From NCBI RefSeq assembly GCF_013364275.1, contig NZ_CP054932.1:7440001-7504000 (forward strand): DNA of 64,000 nt. Direction: 5' to 3'. A model generated the notes under the pieces. The model was not told where the DNA came from. It saw nothing but the letters and a program-made list of their open reading frames with translations, and ran no database searches. Below, in pieces: positions 25,023 to 33,801 of the stretch (position 1 is the first letter of the stretch; every line of letters begins with the position of its first letter). The translations under genes were made by a program, and so were the position numbers. Source of the stretch: Actinomadura sp. NAK00032. GTDB taxonomy: Bacteria; Actinomycetota; Actinomycetes; Streptosporangiales; Streptosporangiaceae.

Positions 25023-26102
25023 TCATGCGAGGAGCGACAGGGAGTCCAGGTCGCGGGCGTGGTGGGCGTGGCGGGTGGTCATGGTGCGGAACATCTCGTC
25101 GCCGCGCGGGGTGCGTTCCACGAGCATCGAGGCGCCGATCGCCATGACGATGCCGTGGAAGGTGTGGTGGCGGTAGGCGGTCCAGCAGTCGTCCCAGGTC
25201 AGGGTGACGCCTCGCGATGTCAGCGTGTCGCAGTAGCGCTTGACCAGGGCCTTCTCGTGGGCGCGGCGGGCCTCGGTGGGGAGGCTGGAGCCCAGGAAGT
25301 AGGAGAGGTCGGCGAGGCCGGGGCCGTAGGCGCAGGTCTGCCAGTCCAGGACGGCGGTACGGGCTCCGCCGAACAGCAGGTTGTCGGCGCGGAAGTCGCC
25401 GTGGGACAGGGTCAGCGGCCCCTCGCGGGCGGTCAGGTAGGCCGGCAGCGAGGGCATGAAGTCTTCGATCAGGGTGATGACGTCGTGGCCCAGGTCGGCG
25501 GCGTAGCGGTCCTTGAAGCCGGTGTAGAGGTCGGTGACCATCGCGGCGGTGAAGGCGGTGGCGTCGGCGTCGTGGCGGTTCAGCCAGGGCAGGGCGGCCA
25601 GGCCGGGATCGTCCCAGCCCGCGGCGTGGAAGGCGGCCATCTCGCTGATCGCGGCGGCGGCGTCCTCGGGGGCGACGCCCGCGAGCTGGTCGCCGGGCTG
25701 CGCGGGGGCGAGGTCCGCCAGGAGGACGGTGTACTCGTCCTCCTCGGCGGCGTAGGCCGAGAAGTAGCAGGCGGGGATGCCCGCGTCGAGATCGCCCGCG
25801 AGTTCGGCGTAGAAGCTCGCCTCGACCTCGTAGGTGCGGATGGCGCGGGCGGCGGCGCGGCTCGACGGGTCGGCGGCCGGGACCTTGGCGACCATGGTGG
25901 GCGGCAGGGGCGTCTCGCCCGCGTAGGTGAGGTGCAGGCGGAGGCTGTCGGAGACCTGGCCGGTGCCCACCGGTTCGGTCCGGACGGCGGTCACCTTCGT
26001 TTCGAGGGCGTCCGACAGCCAGGACGCCGTCAGGCCCGCGGCGCCGGGGGCGGGGGTCATGCCGCCGGAGACCGGGCTCGTGCCGCCGGGGGCGGGGGTC
26101 AC
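25023..26102 (-). CDS. Aminoglycoside phosphotransferase/ecdysteroid kinase-like protein
   Basis: 359 aa of the APH-like kinase fold. The catalytic loop is LSHGDFRADNLLF (Brenner HxDxxxxN) near residue 234, and the metal-binding Asp lies in AVLDWQ. The N-terminal lobe has VAKVP with the ATP-contacting Lys. The first 20 residues are a low-complexity TPAPGG/SGGMTPAPG repeat. GTG 26102 overlaps the upstream stop as GTGA with GAGGAGACC before it. The pair with a DUF7064/CrtC-like gene is common in mycobacteria and relatives, where the kinase is thought to act on lipid or steroid alcohols; substrate unknown. Confidence 0.8.
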   Translation of the reverse strand: MTPAPGGTSPVSGGMTPAPGAAGLTASWLSDALETKVTAVRTEPVGTGQVSDSLRLHLTYAGETPLPPTMVAKVPAADPSSRAAARAIRTYEVEASFYAELAGDLDAGIPACYFSAYAAEEDEYTVLLADLAPAQPGDQLAGVAPEDAAAAISEMAAFHAAGWDDPGLAALPWLNRHDADATAFTAAMVTDLYTGFKDRYAADLGHDVITLIEDFMPSLPAYLTAREGPLTLSHGDFRADNLLFGGARTAVLDWQTCAYGPGLADLSYFLGSSLPTEARRAHEKALVKRYCDTLTSRGVTLTWDDCWTAYRHHTFHGIVMAIGASMLVERTPRGDEMFRTMTTRHAHHARDLDSLSLLA

Positions 26103-27058
26103 GCGGTCTCCTCGGCCAGGTGCGTCCAGCCGTGGTCCTGCCAGCCGGGGGGCTGGTGCCATTCCGTCCAGCCGTGGCCGGTGCGGCCGTCCTCGGTCTC
26201 GAAGCGGCACAGGGCGCGGGGGAAGCGGGCGTCCCGCCCGTCGGGGGACGTGACGGACACGGGGGCGAAGGCCACCGGGGTCACGGTCATGGGCGCGCCG
26301 GGGAAGCGCAGGTCGGAGCGGGCGGGCAGGCCGTCGGCGAAGGCCGTCTCGGCGGAGAAGCCGGCGCGGTGCTCGATCTCGCCGCCCGGCGGGACGGCGA
26401 AGCACGGCCACGGGAGGGGGAAGCCGATGTTGGCCTGCATGCCGTGGACGAACATGCCGTCGGAGAGGCGGCCGGACGTCCAGAGCCAGGAGACCTTCCA
26501 CCAGTCGCGCTCGCCCCAGCTGTGGTCGCGCTCCCCCGGCGCCTCGACGGCGATCTTCTCGCCGGCCACGCTGACCAGGCCGGTGACGGTGCACGGGATC
26601 TCGTAGCGCGGGATGTCCTTGTAGGGGTAGACGCCGCCGGCGGTGTCCCAGCGCAGGTCGAAGGAGAGCCCGGCGGTCCCGGTGGCGGGGCCGGCCGGGT
26701 CGGGATGGACGGACGCGGTCCCCTGCAGCGTGACCCGGGCCGGGCCGAACGGGTCGGGGATCCGCTGGGTCGCGGTGTAGGCATCGGCGTGGACGTCGGC
26801 CGTGCCGGGCTTGGGCAGCGGTGCGTTGTTGTCGGCGATGAGGAGCAGCGGGCGGCCGGGCCGCACCAGCGCGGCCCAGTACCAGGCGCGGTCCCAGTTC
26901 GGATACAGGCCGAGCCGCACGTAGCCGGCGACGGAGCCGTCCGGGGCGGCGAAGTCGAAGTAGTAGGACTCGTTCCACAGCAGTTCGGGGCCGGGTTCGT
27001 GCAGTCCCTCGTCCGCGGGCGTCAGGTTCCAGGTGCCGTGCTCGACGATCCTCGCCAT
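26099..27058 (-). CDS. DUF7064/DUF7065 (CrtC-like lipocalin) protein
   Basis: 319 aa, beta-rich. It shows WNESYYFDFAAPDGSVAGYVRLGLYPN near the N-terminus and the ERDHSWGERDWW motif in the middle, as in hydroxyneurosporene-synthase-like and DUF7064/7065 proteins. These bind hydrophobic ligands and may act as hydratases. ATG 27058 follows GGAGGGTCC. It is the first gene of a two-gene operon with the coupled phosphotransferase, implying work on one lipid substrate. Confidence 0.75.
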   Translation of the reverse strand: MARIVEHGTWNLTPADEGLHEPGPELLWNESYYFDFAAPDGSVAGYVRLGLYPNWDRAWYWAALVRPGRPLLLIADNNAPLPKPGTADVHADAYTATQRIPDPFGPARVTLQGTASVHPDPAGPATGTAGLSFDLRWDTAGGVYPYKDIPRYEIPCTVTGLVSVAGEKIAVEAPGERDHSWGERDWWKVSWLWTSGRLSDGMFVHGMQANIGFPLPWPCFAVPPGGEIEHRAGFSAETAFADGLPARSDLRFPGAPMTVTPVAFAPVSVTSPDGRDARFPRALCRFETEDGRTGHGWTEWHQPPGWQDHGWTHLAEETA

Positions 27059-27155
27059 GGACCCTCCGAAGGTTCCGAACGCGATTCTAGAGCGCCGATC
27101 CTAACCCTGGCGGCGGCACTTCCGACAGGGCCCGGCACGGCCTCGCCGGCGCTGG

Positions 27156-28742
27156 CTAGCGGCCGAAGGCGAGCAGGACCGGGCCCTTGTCGTTCGGGTA
27201 CGGGGTGAACATGTCGCCGGTCAGGACGTAGACCATGCCGTGCGCGACGACCGCGCCGCCTCCGCCGGAGAGGGAGCCGCCGCGTCCGGTGCCGCCGTTC
27301 ACGGTCGGGAAGTCGGCGATGGTGTCGAAGCTCCAGAGCACCTCGCCGGTACGGGACGAGTAGGCGCGCACCTTGCCGTCCATGCTGCCCTCCCAGACCA
27401 GGCCGGGGGTGGTGGTGACGGCGGGCGGGTGGCCGAGCCGGCAGATGCGCGGGTACTGGGACGCGCCGCCGGTCGTGCATCCGTCGGACGGGTTCGGGGT
27501 CTTCCAGATGACGTGGCCGTTGGCGGGGTCGAGCGCGAAGAGGGTGCCGGGGTTCGCCATGTAGGTCGCGACGTAGAGGCGGTGCCCGTCGTAGGACGAG
27601 CCCCACTGGATACCGCTGAGGCCGCCACCGGGCATGGGCGTGGAGAGCTGCCGCTGCCACACGATCCGGCCGGTGCGGGCGTCCAGGACGTGGTAGACGC
27701 CGACCTTCTGGCCGATGCCGATGAGGCGGCGCCCGCCCGCGGTGAAGATGTTGGGCGCGGCGCCGAGGTCGAAGTCGAGGGCGGTCCCGTCCGGCAGGTT
27801 GGGGCAGTACTGGTGGTCTTCCGGGGTCGGGCTGCTGCACTCTTGGCGCCAGGTGTCGACATCGGTCATCTTGCGCGTCCAGCGTGCGCGGCCGGTGCGG
27901 GTGTCCAGCGCGAGGACGGAATCGAAGTGCCCTCCGCTGCCGGTGTAGTTCTGCCCTGTGCCGACGTAGAGGGTGCGGGTCGCGGGGTCGATGGCGGGGG
28001 TGCTCCACACGCCGCCACCGGACGGCGCATAGCGTGGCACCCCGTTCGGCCAGGTTCCGTCCTGCTTCGGCTCAGGGACGGTGTAGTAGCGCCAGTCGAG
28101 CTTGCCCGTGTCGGCGTCCAGCGCGTCGACGTGGCCCCGGAACGTACAGCAGGCGTGTTCCTTGCCCAGGAGGTTCTCACCGCTGGACACACCGACGTAG
28201 ACGCGGCCTTGGAAGACGATGGGCGAACTCGTCACGATGGCGCTGACGGTGGTGTCGAGCCGGGTGACCCAGAGCAGCTTCCCCGTGTACTGGTTCAGCG
28301 CGTACAGGTAGCCGCGGGTGTCACCGAAGTACACCTTGCCGCGCGATACGGCGGCACCGTCCCGCACTTGGGCGAAACCCGTCCCGACCGTGCTGAGGTC
28401 GAACTCCCACCTGGGCGCGCCCGTCCTGGCGTCGCGCGCGCGGAAGCGGCCGTCGGGGCCGCCGAAGTAGATGGTGCGCCCGACGACGGCGGGCTGGCTG
28501 TGCGGGGCGCCGGTTCCCGCCGGGAACCCGAACGCCCATTTGAGCTTGAGGCCGCCGACGTTCGCGGGCGTGATGCGGCGTTCGGCCGGGTTGAAGCGGC
28601 TGCCGCGCAGATCCTTCTGCCAGGACGGCCAGTCGCCGAACCGCGGATGGGCGGACGCGGACGGCGCGGACGGCGCGGCCGCCCCGGCCAGGGCCAGGCA
28701 GGCGGCGGCGAGCACGGCCGCCGCCCTTCTCGTGGGACGCAT
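27156..28742 (-). CDS. Secreted PQQ-type beta-propeller protein
   Basis: 528 aa with a signal peptide (to about residue 31). The rest is an eight-bladed PQQ-like propeller with repeats of the form LDxxTGxxxW (ALNQYTGKLLW, ALDADTGKLDW, LDARTGRIVWQ). An adjacent Cys pair in HACCTF near residue 183 recalls the vicinal disulfide of quinoprotein alcohol dehydrogenases. It resembles polyvinyl-alcohol-dehydrogenase-like proteins, but a cytochrome c domain is absent. It lies 12 bp downstream of a LytTR regulator on the same strand and is the likely co-transcribed target. Confidence 0.8.
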   Translation of the reverse strand: MRPTRRAAAVLAAACLALAGAAAPSAPSASAHPRFGDWPSWQKDLRGSRFNPAERRITPANVGGLKLKWAFGFPAGTGAPHSQPAVVGRTIYFGGPDGRFRARDARTGAPRWEFDLSTVGTGFAQVRDGAAVSRGKVYFGDTRGYLYALNQYTGKLLWVTRLDTTVSAIVTSSPIVFQGRVYVGVSSGENLLGKEHACCTFRGHVDALDADTGKLDWRYYTVPEPKQDGTWPNGVPRYAPSGGGVWSTPAIDPATRTLYVGTGQNYTGSGGHFDSVLALDTRTGRARWTRKMTDVDTWRQECSSPTPEDHQYCPNLPDGTALDFDLGAAPNIFTAGGRRLIGIGQKVGVYHVLDARTGRIVWQRQLSTPMPGGGLSGIQWGSSYDGHRLYVATYMANPGTLFALDPANGHVIWKTPNPSDGCTTGGASQYPRICRLGHPPAVTTTPGLVWEGSMDGKVRAYSSRTGEVLWSFDTIADFPTVNGGTGRGGSLSGGGGAVVAHGMVYVLTGDMFTPYPNDKGPVLLAFGR

Positions 28743-28754
28743 GATCGTTCTCCC

Positions 28755-29270
28755 TCAGGGGGTGGGGGCGGCGCGGCGCCGGGCGGTCCGGTGCCGGGGG
28801 GCGCCGGGGAGGGCGCCGCGCACGAGCCGGTCGCGGAGCGCGCCGGTGTTGCGGCGGCTGACGGCCAGCCGGGCGCCGCCGACCCGCAGCGTGCACCGGC
28901 CCGACTCGATGACCAGTTCCTCGACGTGGGCCAGCGAGACCAGGTGCGACCGGTGGATCCGGACGAACCCGGCGTCCCGCCACGCCTCCTCCAGCACGGC
29001 CAGCGGCACCCGGACCAGGTGGCTGCCCGTGCCGGTGTGGAGGCGCGCGTAGTCGCCGCTGGCCTCGGCGTACCGGACGTCCGACCGCCGGACGAACCGG
29101 ACGGTCCGCCCCACCCCGACCGGGATCACCTCGTCGGCGCCGCCCGGCGGCACGACCATGACGACCACTGTGGTTCGGCTGGGCACTGTGGTTCGGCTGG
29201 GCACTGTGGTTCGGCTGCGCACCGTGGTTCGGCTGCGCACCGTGGTTCGGCTGGGCACTGTGGCTCGCAT
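28755..29270 (-). CDS. LytTR-domain DNA-binding protein with N-terminal repeat
   Basis: 171 aa. Residues 55-155 form a LytTR domain: VRFVRRSDVRYAEASGDYARLHT, LEEAWRDAGFVRIHRSHLVSLAHVEEL and LRVGGARLAVSRRN. No receiver domain is present; instead residues 2-33 are five to six copies of a TTVPSR/TTVRSR hexapeptide encoded by an 18-bp tandem repeat. The start is uncertain: ATG 29270 lies before the repeat without a good ribosome site, and translation might begin at Val/Met codons just after it. It precedes the PQQ propeller by 12 bp. Confidence 0.75.
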   Translation of the reverse strand: MRATVPSRTTVRSRTTVRSRTTVPSRTTVPSRTTVVVMVVPPGGADEVIPVGVGRTVRFVRRSDVRYAEASGDYARLHTGTGSHLVRVPLAVLEEAWRDAGFVRIHRSHLVSLAHVEELVIESGRCTLRVGGARLAVSRRNTGALRDRLVRGALPGAPRHRTARRRAAPTP

Positions 29271-29274
29271 GCGC
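29167..29274. repeat. 18-bp minisatellite, about six copies
   Basis: Six head-to-tail 18-bp units of the type ACTGTGGTTCGGCTGGGC, with single-base differences (C for T, C for G) and a degenerate last unit. They lie in frame in the N-terminus of the LytTR gene; the period is a multiple of three, so copy number can vary without a frameshift. Confidence 0.9.
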
Positions 29275-29364
29275 TCATGCAAACCGCGGGGCCGGTGACG
29301 ATCAAGGGCGGGGTGGGGCATCTGGCACGCCTGGCATAGACCGTGGCATTCCATAACAAAGCGG

Positions 29365-30981
29365 TCAGTGTGCGAACGGGGCGTACCGGTTCCAGAAGCG
29401 GCAGTGGTGCTGCCGCGAGATCTCGTGCGTGACCTGGCTGTCCCCCGCCGGGATGAGCGACAGCACGGCCGGGTCGCGGCGGGTGAAGCGCGGCCAGTAC
29501 GGCGTGCCGTCCACGGTCGGGTTCCCGGTGCGGGCGAAGCCCGTCCACTGCGCGGTCAGCTGCCTGCCGAACGCCTCCTGGTTCGGGGTCGGCTCCGCTC
29601 CGCCGGGCATCGGCGACAGGAACGGCGTCTCGCTGACGTGGTACGACCCGTTCGGCTTCGTCGGGTCGAGGAAGAACATCGGCGGCGCGTCCGCGTTGTC
29701 GGTCTGGTAGGCGAACACCTTGATGTGCCTGGCCAGCCGCTCGTCGATGAGGAGCGCCGGACACACCGAGTTGGAGTCGGCGACGATCGTCCGGTAGGCG
29801 ATGAACGCCGACGGCTCCGGGAACCGCTTCAGCGGATACAGCGCGAAGACCCGGTCGGCCAGCGGCCCGTACTGCCGCCGCACGAACTCCCGGTACTGCT
29901 CCGGTGTCTCGGCCGAGGGCAGCTGCACCTCGTCCCGGTCGACGCCGTGCATCAGCGTGACGTCGTTGACCTTCCCCTCGGCGAAGGCCTGGCCGGGCGA
30001 CATCGGGAGGATCTCGCCGTCCACGACCGGGCCCTGCGTACCGACGTCGGCGCCGATGCCCTCCCCGGCCTGCTCCAGCAGCTTCGCCACCGGCAGCGCG
30101 CGCAGGCAGGCGATGTCGGCGCAGCCCAGCGCGTCCGCGAACCGGGCGCCCGCCCGCTGCGCCTCCCGCTCGCTCGGCAGGGGGGCCTTGCAGTCCTGCG
30201 CCTGCCACTGGACGTCGACGCCGCGCAGCGAGTTGTACTCGCCGCTCTGCGCGATGCCCTTCTGGAACAGGCCCTTCGCCGCCGGGGACGCGGTGTTCGC
30301 GCACACGCTCGACCCGCCGGCGGACGCACCGTAGATCGTCACGTTGCGCGGGTCGCCGCCGAAGCGCGCGATGTTGCGCCGCACCCAGCGCAGCGCCGCC
30401 TGCTGGTCGCGCAGCGCGTAGTTGCCGGAGTGCGCGCCGAGCCCCGCGTGCGCCATGAACCCGAAGACGCCGAGCCGGTAGTGGACGCCGACGTTGATGA
30501 CGCCGCCCTCCTTGACCAGGTGCGTCCCGTCGGACGGCGCCCCGAGCCGGAACCCGCCGCCGTGCAGCTCCACCATCACCGGCAGCGGTTTCCCGCCGGG
30601 CTTCTCGGGCGCGACGACGTCCAGCTTCAGGCAGTCCTCGTCGGACGATCCGGGGCCGAGGCCGGGCGGCTGCGGGCACGGGCTGCTCGGCTCGGTCGCC
30701 TGGAGAGTGGACGTCCAGGCGGCGTGCGGCGCCGGCGGCGCCCACCGCAGGTCGCCGAGGGGCGCCGCCGCGTACGGGATGCCCCGCCACGCCCGCACGC
30801 CGTCCCCGGCCGTGCCGCACACCGCTCCCTCGCCGGTCTGGACGGTCGTCCCGTCCGCGCAGGCCGGCGCCTTCGCGCCCCGCGCCGCGGCCGGTAAGGG
30901 CGCCGACACCCCGATCGGCACCGCCAGCGCGAGCGCCGCCCCCGCCGGCGCGACCGCGAAGAACCCTCTCCTCCGCCGCAT
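29365..30981 (-). CDS. Secreted type-B carboxylesterase
   Basis: 538 aa, alpha/beta hydrolase of the carboxylesterase/lipase (COesterase) family, exported by an N-terminal signal after MRRRRGFFAVAP. Motifs in order: YAAAPLGDLRW, DEDCLKLDVV, ELHGGGFRLG (oxyanion hole), FGGDPRNVTIYGASAGG with the nucleophilic Ser, and YHVSETPFL with the likely catalytic His. ATG 30981 has AGGAGGGGCGG just upstream. It hydrolyses ester bonds outside the cell; substrate unknown. The opposite strand shows long shadow frames only. Confidence 0.88.
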   Translation of the reverse strand: MRRRRGFFAVAPAGAALALAVPIGVSAPLPAAARGAKAPACADGTTVQTGEGAVCGTAGDGVRAWRGIPYAAAPLGDLRWAPPAPHAAWTSTLQATEPSSPCPQPPGLGPGSSDEDCLKLDVVAPEKPGGKPLPVMVELHGGGFRLGAPSDGTHLVKEGGVINVGVHYRLGVFGFMAHAGLGAHSGNYALRDQQAALRWVRRNIARFGGDPRNVTIYGASAGGSSVCANTASPAAKGLFQKGIAQSGEYNSLRGVDVQWQAQDCKAPLPSEREAQRAGARFADALGCADIACLRALPVAKLLEQAGEGIGADVGTQGPVVDGEILPMSPGQAFAEGKVNDVTLMHGVDRDEVQLPSAETPEQYREFVRRQYGPLADRVFALYPLKRFPEPSAFIAYRTIVADSNSVCPALLIDERLARHIKVFAYQTDNADAPPMFFLDPTKPNGSYHVSETPFLSPMPGGAEPTPNQEAFGRQLTAQWTGFARTGNPTVDGTPYWPRFTRRDPAVLSLIPAGDSQVTHEISRQHHCRFWNRYAPFAH

Positions 30982-31121
30982 ACCGCCCCTCCTCACCGCC
31001 TCGTCCCGATGTACGGCCCGAACGTAGATCGGCGAGGAAGATCCGCAATAGGAGCGTTTTTCGCCCATGCGGGGAGCGGCGACGCCCGCGCGCCGAGCGG
31101 CGCGACGCCGCCGCCGAGCGG

Positions 31122-31544
31122 CTAGGACTCGATGGCGAGCTGCTCCCGCAGGCCCTCCATGTCGACGTTGAACCAGCTCTCGGCGATCCTCCCGTCCTGG
31201 AAGCGGTAGGTGACCTGGCCGGTGACCTCGAAGGTCCGGCCGGTGGGCGGCAGGCCCCGGTACTCGCCGACGTGCCGGCCCCGGACCGTGAACCGCTGCG
31301 CCACCAGCTCCCGCTCGGCGATCATGCTGTCCACGCGGTGGCGGAGCGCGAACGCGGCGGACAGCTCCCCGTAGTTCTCCCTGGCCTCGGCCAAGCCCAC
31401 CGACTCGTGGGGCATCGAGGGGTCGTGCTCGACGTAGTCCGCCGTGCACAGCTCGCCGTATTCCTGCACGCGGTCGCCGAGTTCGTCCTCTTCGATGAAG
31501 CGGCGGGCCGTCTCCTTGTGAGCGGTGGTCTGCTCGGTCACCAT
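31122..31544 (-). CDS. SnoaL-like polyketide cyclase family protein
   Basis: 140 aa, alpha+beta barrel of the NTF2/SnoaL type: TARRFIEEDELGD, CTADYVEHDPSMP, RGRHVGEYRGLPPTGRTFEVTGQVTYRFQDGRIAESW. Members act as ester cyclases, isomerases or carriers of small hydrophobic ligands. ATG 31544 is the start. It lies 140 bp upstream of the carboxylesterase on the same strand and may share its transcript. Confidence 0.8.
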   Translation of the reverse strand: MVTEQTTAHKETARRFIEEDELGDRVQEYGELCTADYVEHDPSMPHESVGLAEARENYGELSAAFALRHRVDSMIAERELVAQRFTVRGRHVGEYRGLPPTGRTFEVTGQVTYRFQDGRIAESWFNVDMEGLREQLAIES

Positions 31545-31744
31545 GCCCCCTCCCTGGTCGCGGTGGGGCCGGCCGGGAACCGTCCCGGCGCGGCCCGGTC
31601 TCCAGCGGCCTACCCCGTCCGCGGGGGGAAAGGTTTCGCCGAGGCGTCCGCCGGCTTTCGCCGCCCGTAACGGCCGGCGACGCGGTCCGGGGATCTCACT
31701 GGACGGGAGGGTGCGCGGGCGCCCGCCCGCGAAGCCGGTTACTC

Positions 31745-31764
31745 TACCAAACAGTTGTTAGAAA
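31745..31764. promoter_or_regulatory. Candidate TetR-type operator of the acyl-CoA dehydrogenase operon
   Basis: The segment CTACCAAACAGTTGTTAGAA is AT-rich for this genome and imperfectly symmetrical around its centre. It lies immediately before the ribosome site GAAAGAAGG of the first dehydrogenase. Its form is like that of fatty-acid and sterol repressors of the TetR family, but the match is only partial. Confidence 0.3.
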
Positions 31765-31774
31765 GAAGGTGCTC

Positions 31775-32905
31775 ATGGATCTTGAGTTCGGGACGGCGGA
31801 CGAGGCGTTCCGCGCCGAGGTGCGGGCGTGGCTGCGCGCGCACGTCCCGGCCGAGCCGCTGCCCTCGCTGGAGACCGAGGAGGGGTTCGCGGCCCACCGC
31901 GAGTGGGAGCGGACGCTCGGCGCGGCGCGCCTCGGGGTGGTGTCGTGGCCGGCGGAGTACGGCGGCCGGGGCGTGTCGGTCCTGCAGTGGCTGATCTTCG
32001 AGGAGGAGTACTACGCGGCGGGCGCGCCCGGCCGGGTCAGCCAGAACGGGATCAACCTGCTGGCGCCGACGCTGCTCAAGCACGGCACGCCGGAGCAGCT
32101 CGCGCGGATCCTGCCGCCGATGGCGGCCGGTGAGGTGATCTGGGCGCAGGCGTGGTCGGAGCCGGGCGCGGGCAGCGACCTCGCGGCGCTGCGCGCCACC
32201 GCGACGCGCACCGACGGCGGCTGGCTGCTGGACGGGCAGAAGACGTGGAGCTCCCGCGCGGCGTTCGCCGACCAGGGCTTCGGACTGTTCCGGTCGGACC
32301 CCGAATCGTCCCGCCACAAGGGCCTCACCTACGTGATGTTCCCGCTGGACGCCGAAGGCGTGACCGTGCGCCCGATCGGGCGGCTGGACGGCAAGCCCGC
32401 GTTCGCCGAGCTGTTCCTCGACAAGGTGTTCGTCCCCGACGCGGACGTCATCGGCGCGCCGGGCGACGGCTGGCGGGTCGCGATGGCGACGGCCGGCAAC
32501 GAGCGCGGCCTCACGCTGCGCAGCCCCGGCCGGTTCACGGCGGCGACCGAGCGGCTCGTCGAGCTGTGGAAGGAGCGCGCCGACCCGTCCGACACCGCGC
32601 TGCGGGACCGCGTCGCGGACGCCTGGATCAGGTCGCGCGCCTACCGGCTCAAGGGCTTCGAGACGATCTCGCGGAGCGACGACGTCGGCGCCGAGTCCAG
32701 CCTGAACAAGGTCTTCTGGTCGGAACTGGACGTGGCGCTGCACGAGACCGCGCTCGACCTGCTCGGCCCGGACGGCGAGATCGAGTCGGAGTGGCTGGAG
32801 AACTACGTGTTCTCGCTCGCCGGCCCGATCTACGCGGGCACCAACGAGATCCAGCGCAACGTGATCGCCGAGCGGCTGCTCGGCCTGCCGAGAGGATCAC
32901 GATGA
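31775..32905 (+). CDS. Acyl-CoA dehydrogenase (FadE-type), subunit 1
   Basis: 376 aa with the three-domain ACAD fold: VSWPAEYGGRGVS in the N-terminal helices, WAQAWSEPGAGSDLA and QKTWSSRA in the beta domain that holds FAD, and the end IYAGTNEIQRNVIAERLLGLPR. ATG 31775 is chosen for GAAAGAAGG upstream; GTG 31769 is in frame. It is coupled to the next dehydrogenase by ATGA. Such paired genes encode the heteromeric alpha2beta2 dehydrogenases that act on steroid CoA thioesters in actinomycetes. The substrate is unknown, but the FadD3-like gene next to it points to ring or side-chain intermediates. Confidence 0.85.
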   Translation: MDLEFGTADEAFRAEVRAWLRAHVPAEPLPSLETEEGFAAHREWERTLGAARLGVVSWPAEYGGRGVSVLQWLIFEEEYYAAGAPGRVSQNGINLLAPTLLKHGTPEQLARILPPMAAGEVIWAQAWSEPGAGSDLAALRATATRTDGGWLLDGQKTWSSRAAFADQGFGLFRSDPESSRHKGLTYVMFPLDAEGVTVRPIGRLDGKPAFAELFLDKVFVPDADVIGAPGDGWRVAMATAGNERGLTLRSPGRFTAATERLVELWKERADPSDTALRDRVADAWIRSRAYRLKGFETISRSDDVGAESSLNKVFWSELDVALHETALDLLGPDGEIESEWLENYVFSLAGPIYAGTNEIQRNVIAERLLGLPRGSR

Positions 32906-33801
32906 AGTTCGTTTTGGACGCCGAGCAGCGGATGTTCGGGGAGACGTTGCGGCGGCTGCTCGCGGACGCGGGTACCGCGAAGGTCGCGCGGGCGTGGGCG
33001 GCCGGGGACACCGGGCCGGGCCGGGAGCTGTGGACGGCGGTCGCGGAGGCCGGGGTGTTCGCGGTCGCGGTGCCGGAGGAGTTCGGCGGCGCCGGGCGGC
33101 TGCCGGTCGAGCTGGTCGTCGCGGCGGAGGAGCTGGGCCGCGCCGCCGCTCCGGGGCCGTACGTGGAGACGCTCGCGGCGGCGGAGCTGCTGGGCGAGTC
33201 GCCGTGGCTGCCGCGGATCGCGGAGGGCGAGGCGGTCGTGACGCTGGCCGTCCCGCACGCGTTGGACGCCGACGTCGCCGACCTCGTCCTGACCGCCGAC
33301 CGCGTGGAGCGCAAGGCCGGTGAGGCGCTCGCGTCGCTCGACCCGGCGCGGCGCCTGTTCCGCGTCGAAGGCGGCGGCGGGTACACCGACTTCGGCGTGC
33401 TGATGTGCGCGGCGCAGCAGATCGGGCTCGGCCAGGCGCTGCTGGACGTGTCCGTCGAGTACGCCAAGACGCGGCAGCAGTTCGGGCGCCCGATCGGCGA
33501 GTACCAGGCGATCAAGCACCACCTGGCGACCGCGATGGTCGAGCTGGAGTTCGCCCGTCCGCTCGTGTACGGGGCGGCCCTGGCGTACGGGACGCCGGAC
33601 TTCGCCCGGGACGTCTCGGCCGCGAAGGTCGCCGCGTCGGAGGCGTCCTACGGGCTGGCCAAGACGGCCCTTCAGGTGCACGGCGCGATCGGCTACACCG
33701 ACGAGTACGACCCGTCGCTGTGGATCCGCAAGGCGCGCGCACTGTACTCGGCCTGGGGCTCGGTGGCCGAGCACAGGGCCCGCGTCATCGCCGCTCTTTG
33801 A
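32902..33801 (+). CDS. Acyl-CoA dehydrogenase (FadE-type), short subunit 2
   Basis: 299 aa, shorter than normal ACADs (about 380): the middle beta domain is reduced between residues 115 and 150, with VTLAVPHALDADVADLVL and then directly GYTDFGVLMCAAQQIG. The C-terminal helices are intact (YAKTRQQFGRPIGEYQAIKHHLA, LQVHGAIGYTDEYD). That is the pattern of the degenerate subunit in heteromeric steroid-type dehydrogenases. It is coupled to subunit 1 by ATGA. The 3' end overlaps the convergent ligase by 17 bp. Confidence 0.82.
   Translation: MKFVLDAEQRMFGETLRRLLADAGTAKVARAWAAGDTGPGRELWTAVAEAGVFAVAVPEEFGGAGRLPVELVVAAEELGRAAAPGPYVETLAAAELLGESPWLPRIAEGEAVVTLAVPHALDADVADLVLTADRVERKAGEALASLDPARRLFRVEGGGGYTDFGVLMCAAQQIGLGQALLDVSVEYAKTRQQFGRPIGEYQAIKHHLATAMVELEFARPLVYGAALAYGTPDFARDVSAAKVAASEASYGLAKTALQVHGAIGYTDEYDPSLWIRKARALYSAWGSVAEHRARVIAAL

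Noticed and set aside
29126-31048. 640-aa reading frame opposite and across the LytTR and esterase genes
   Set aside because: Its composition is Arg/Gly/Ala-rich shadow sequence, and it lies in another frame of the well-supported carboxylesterase.
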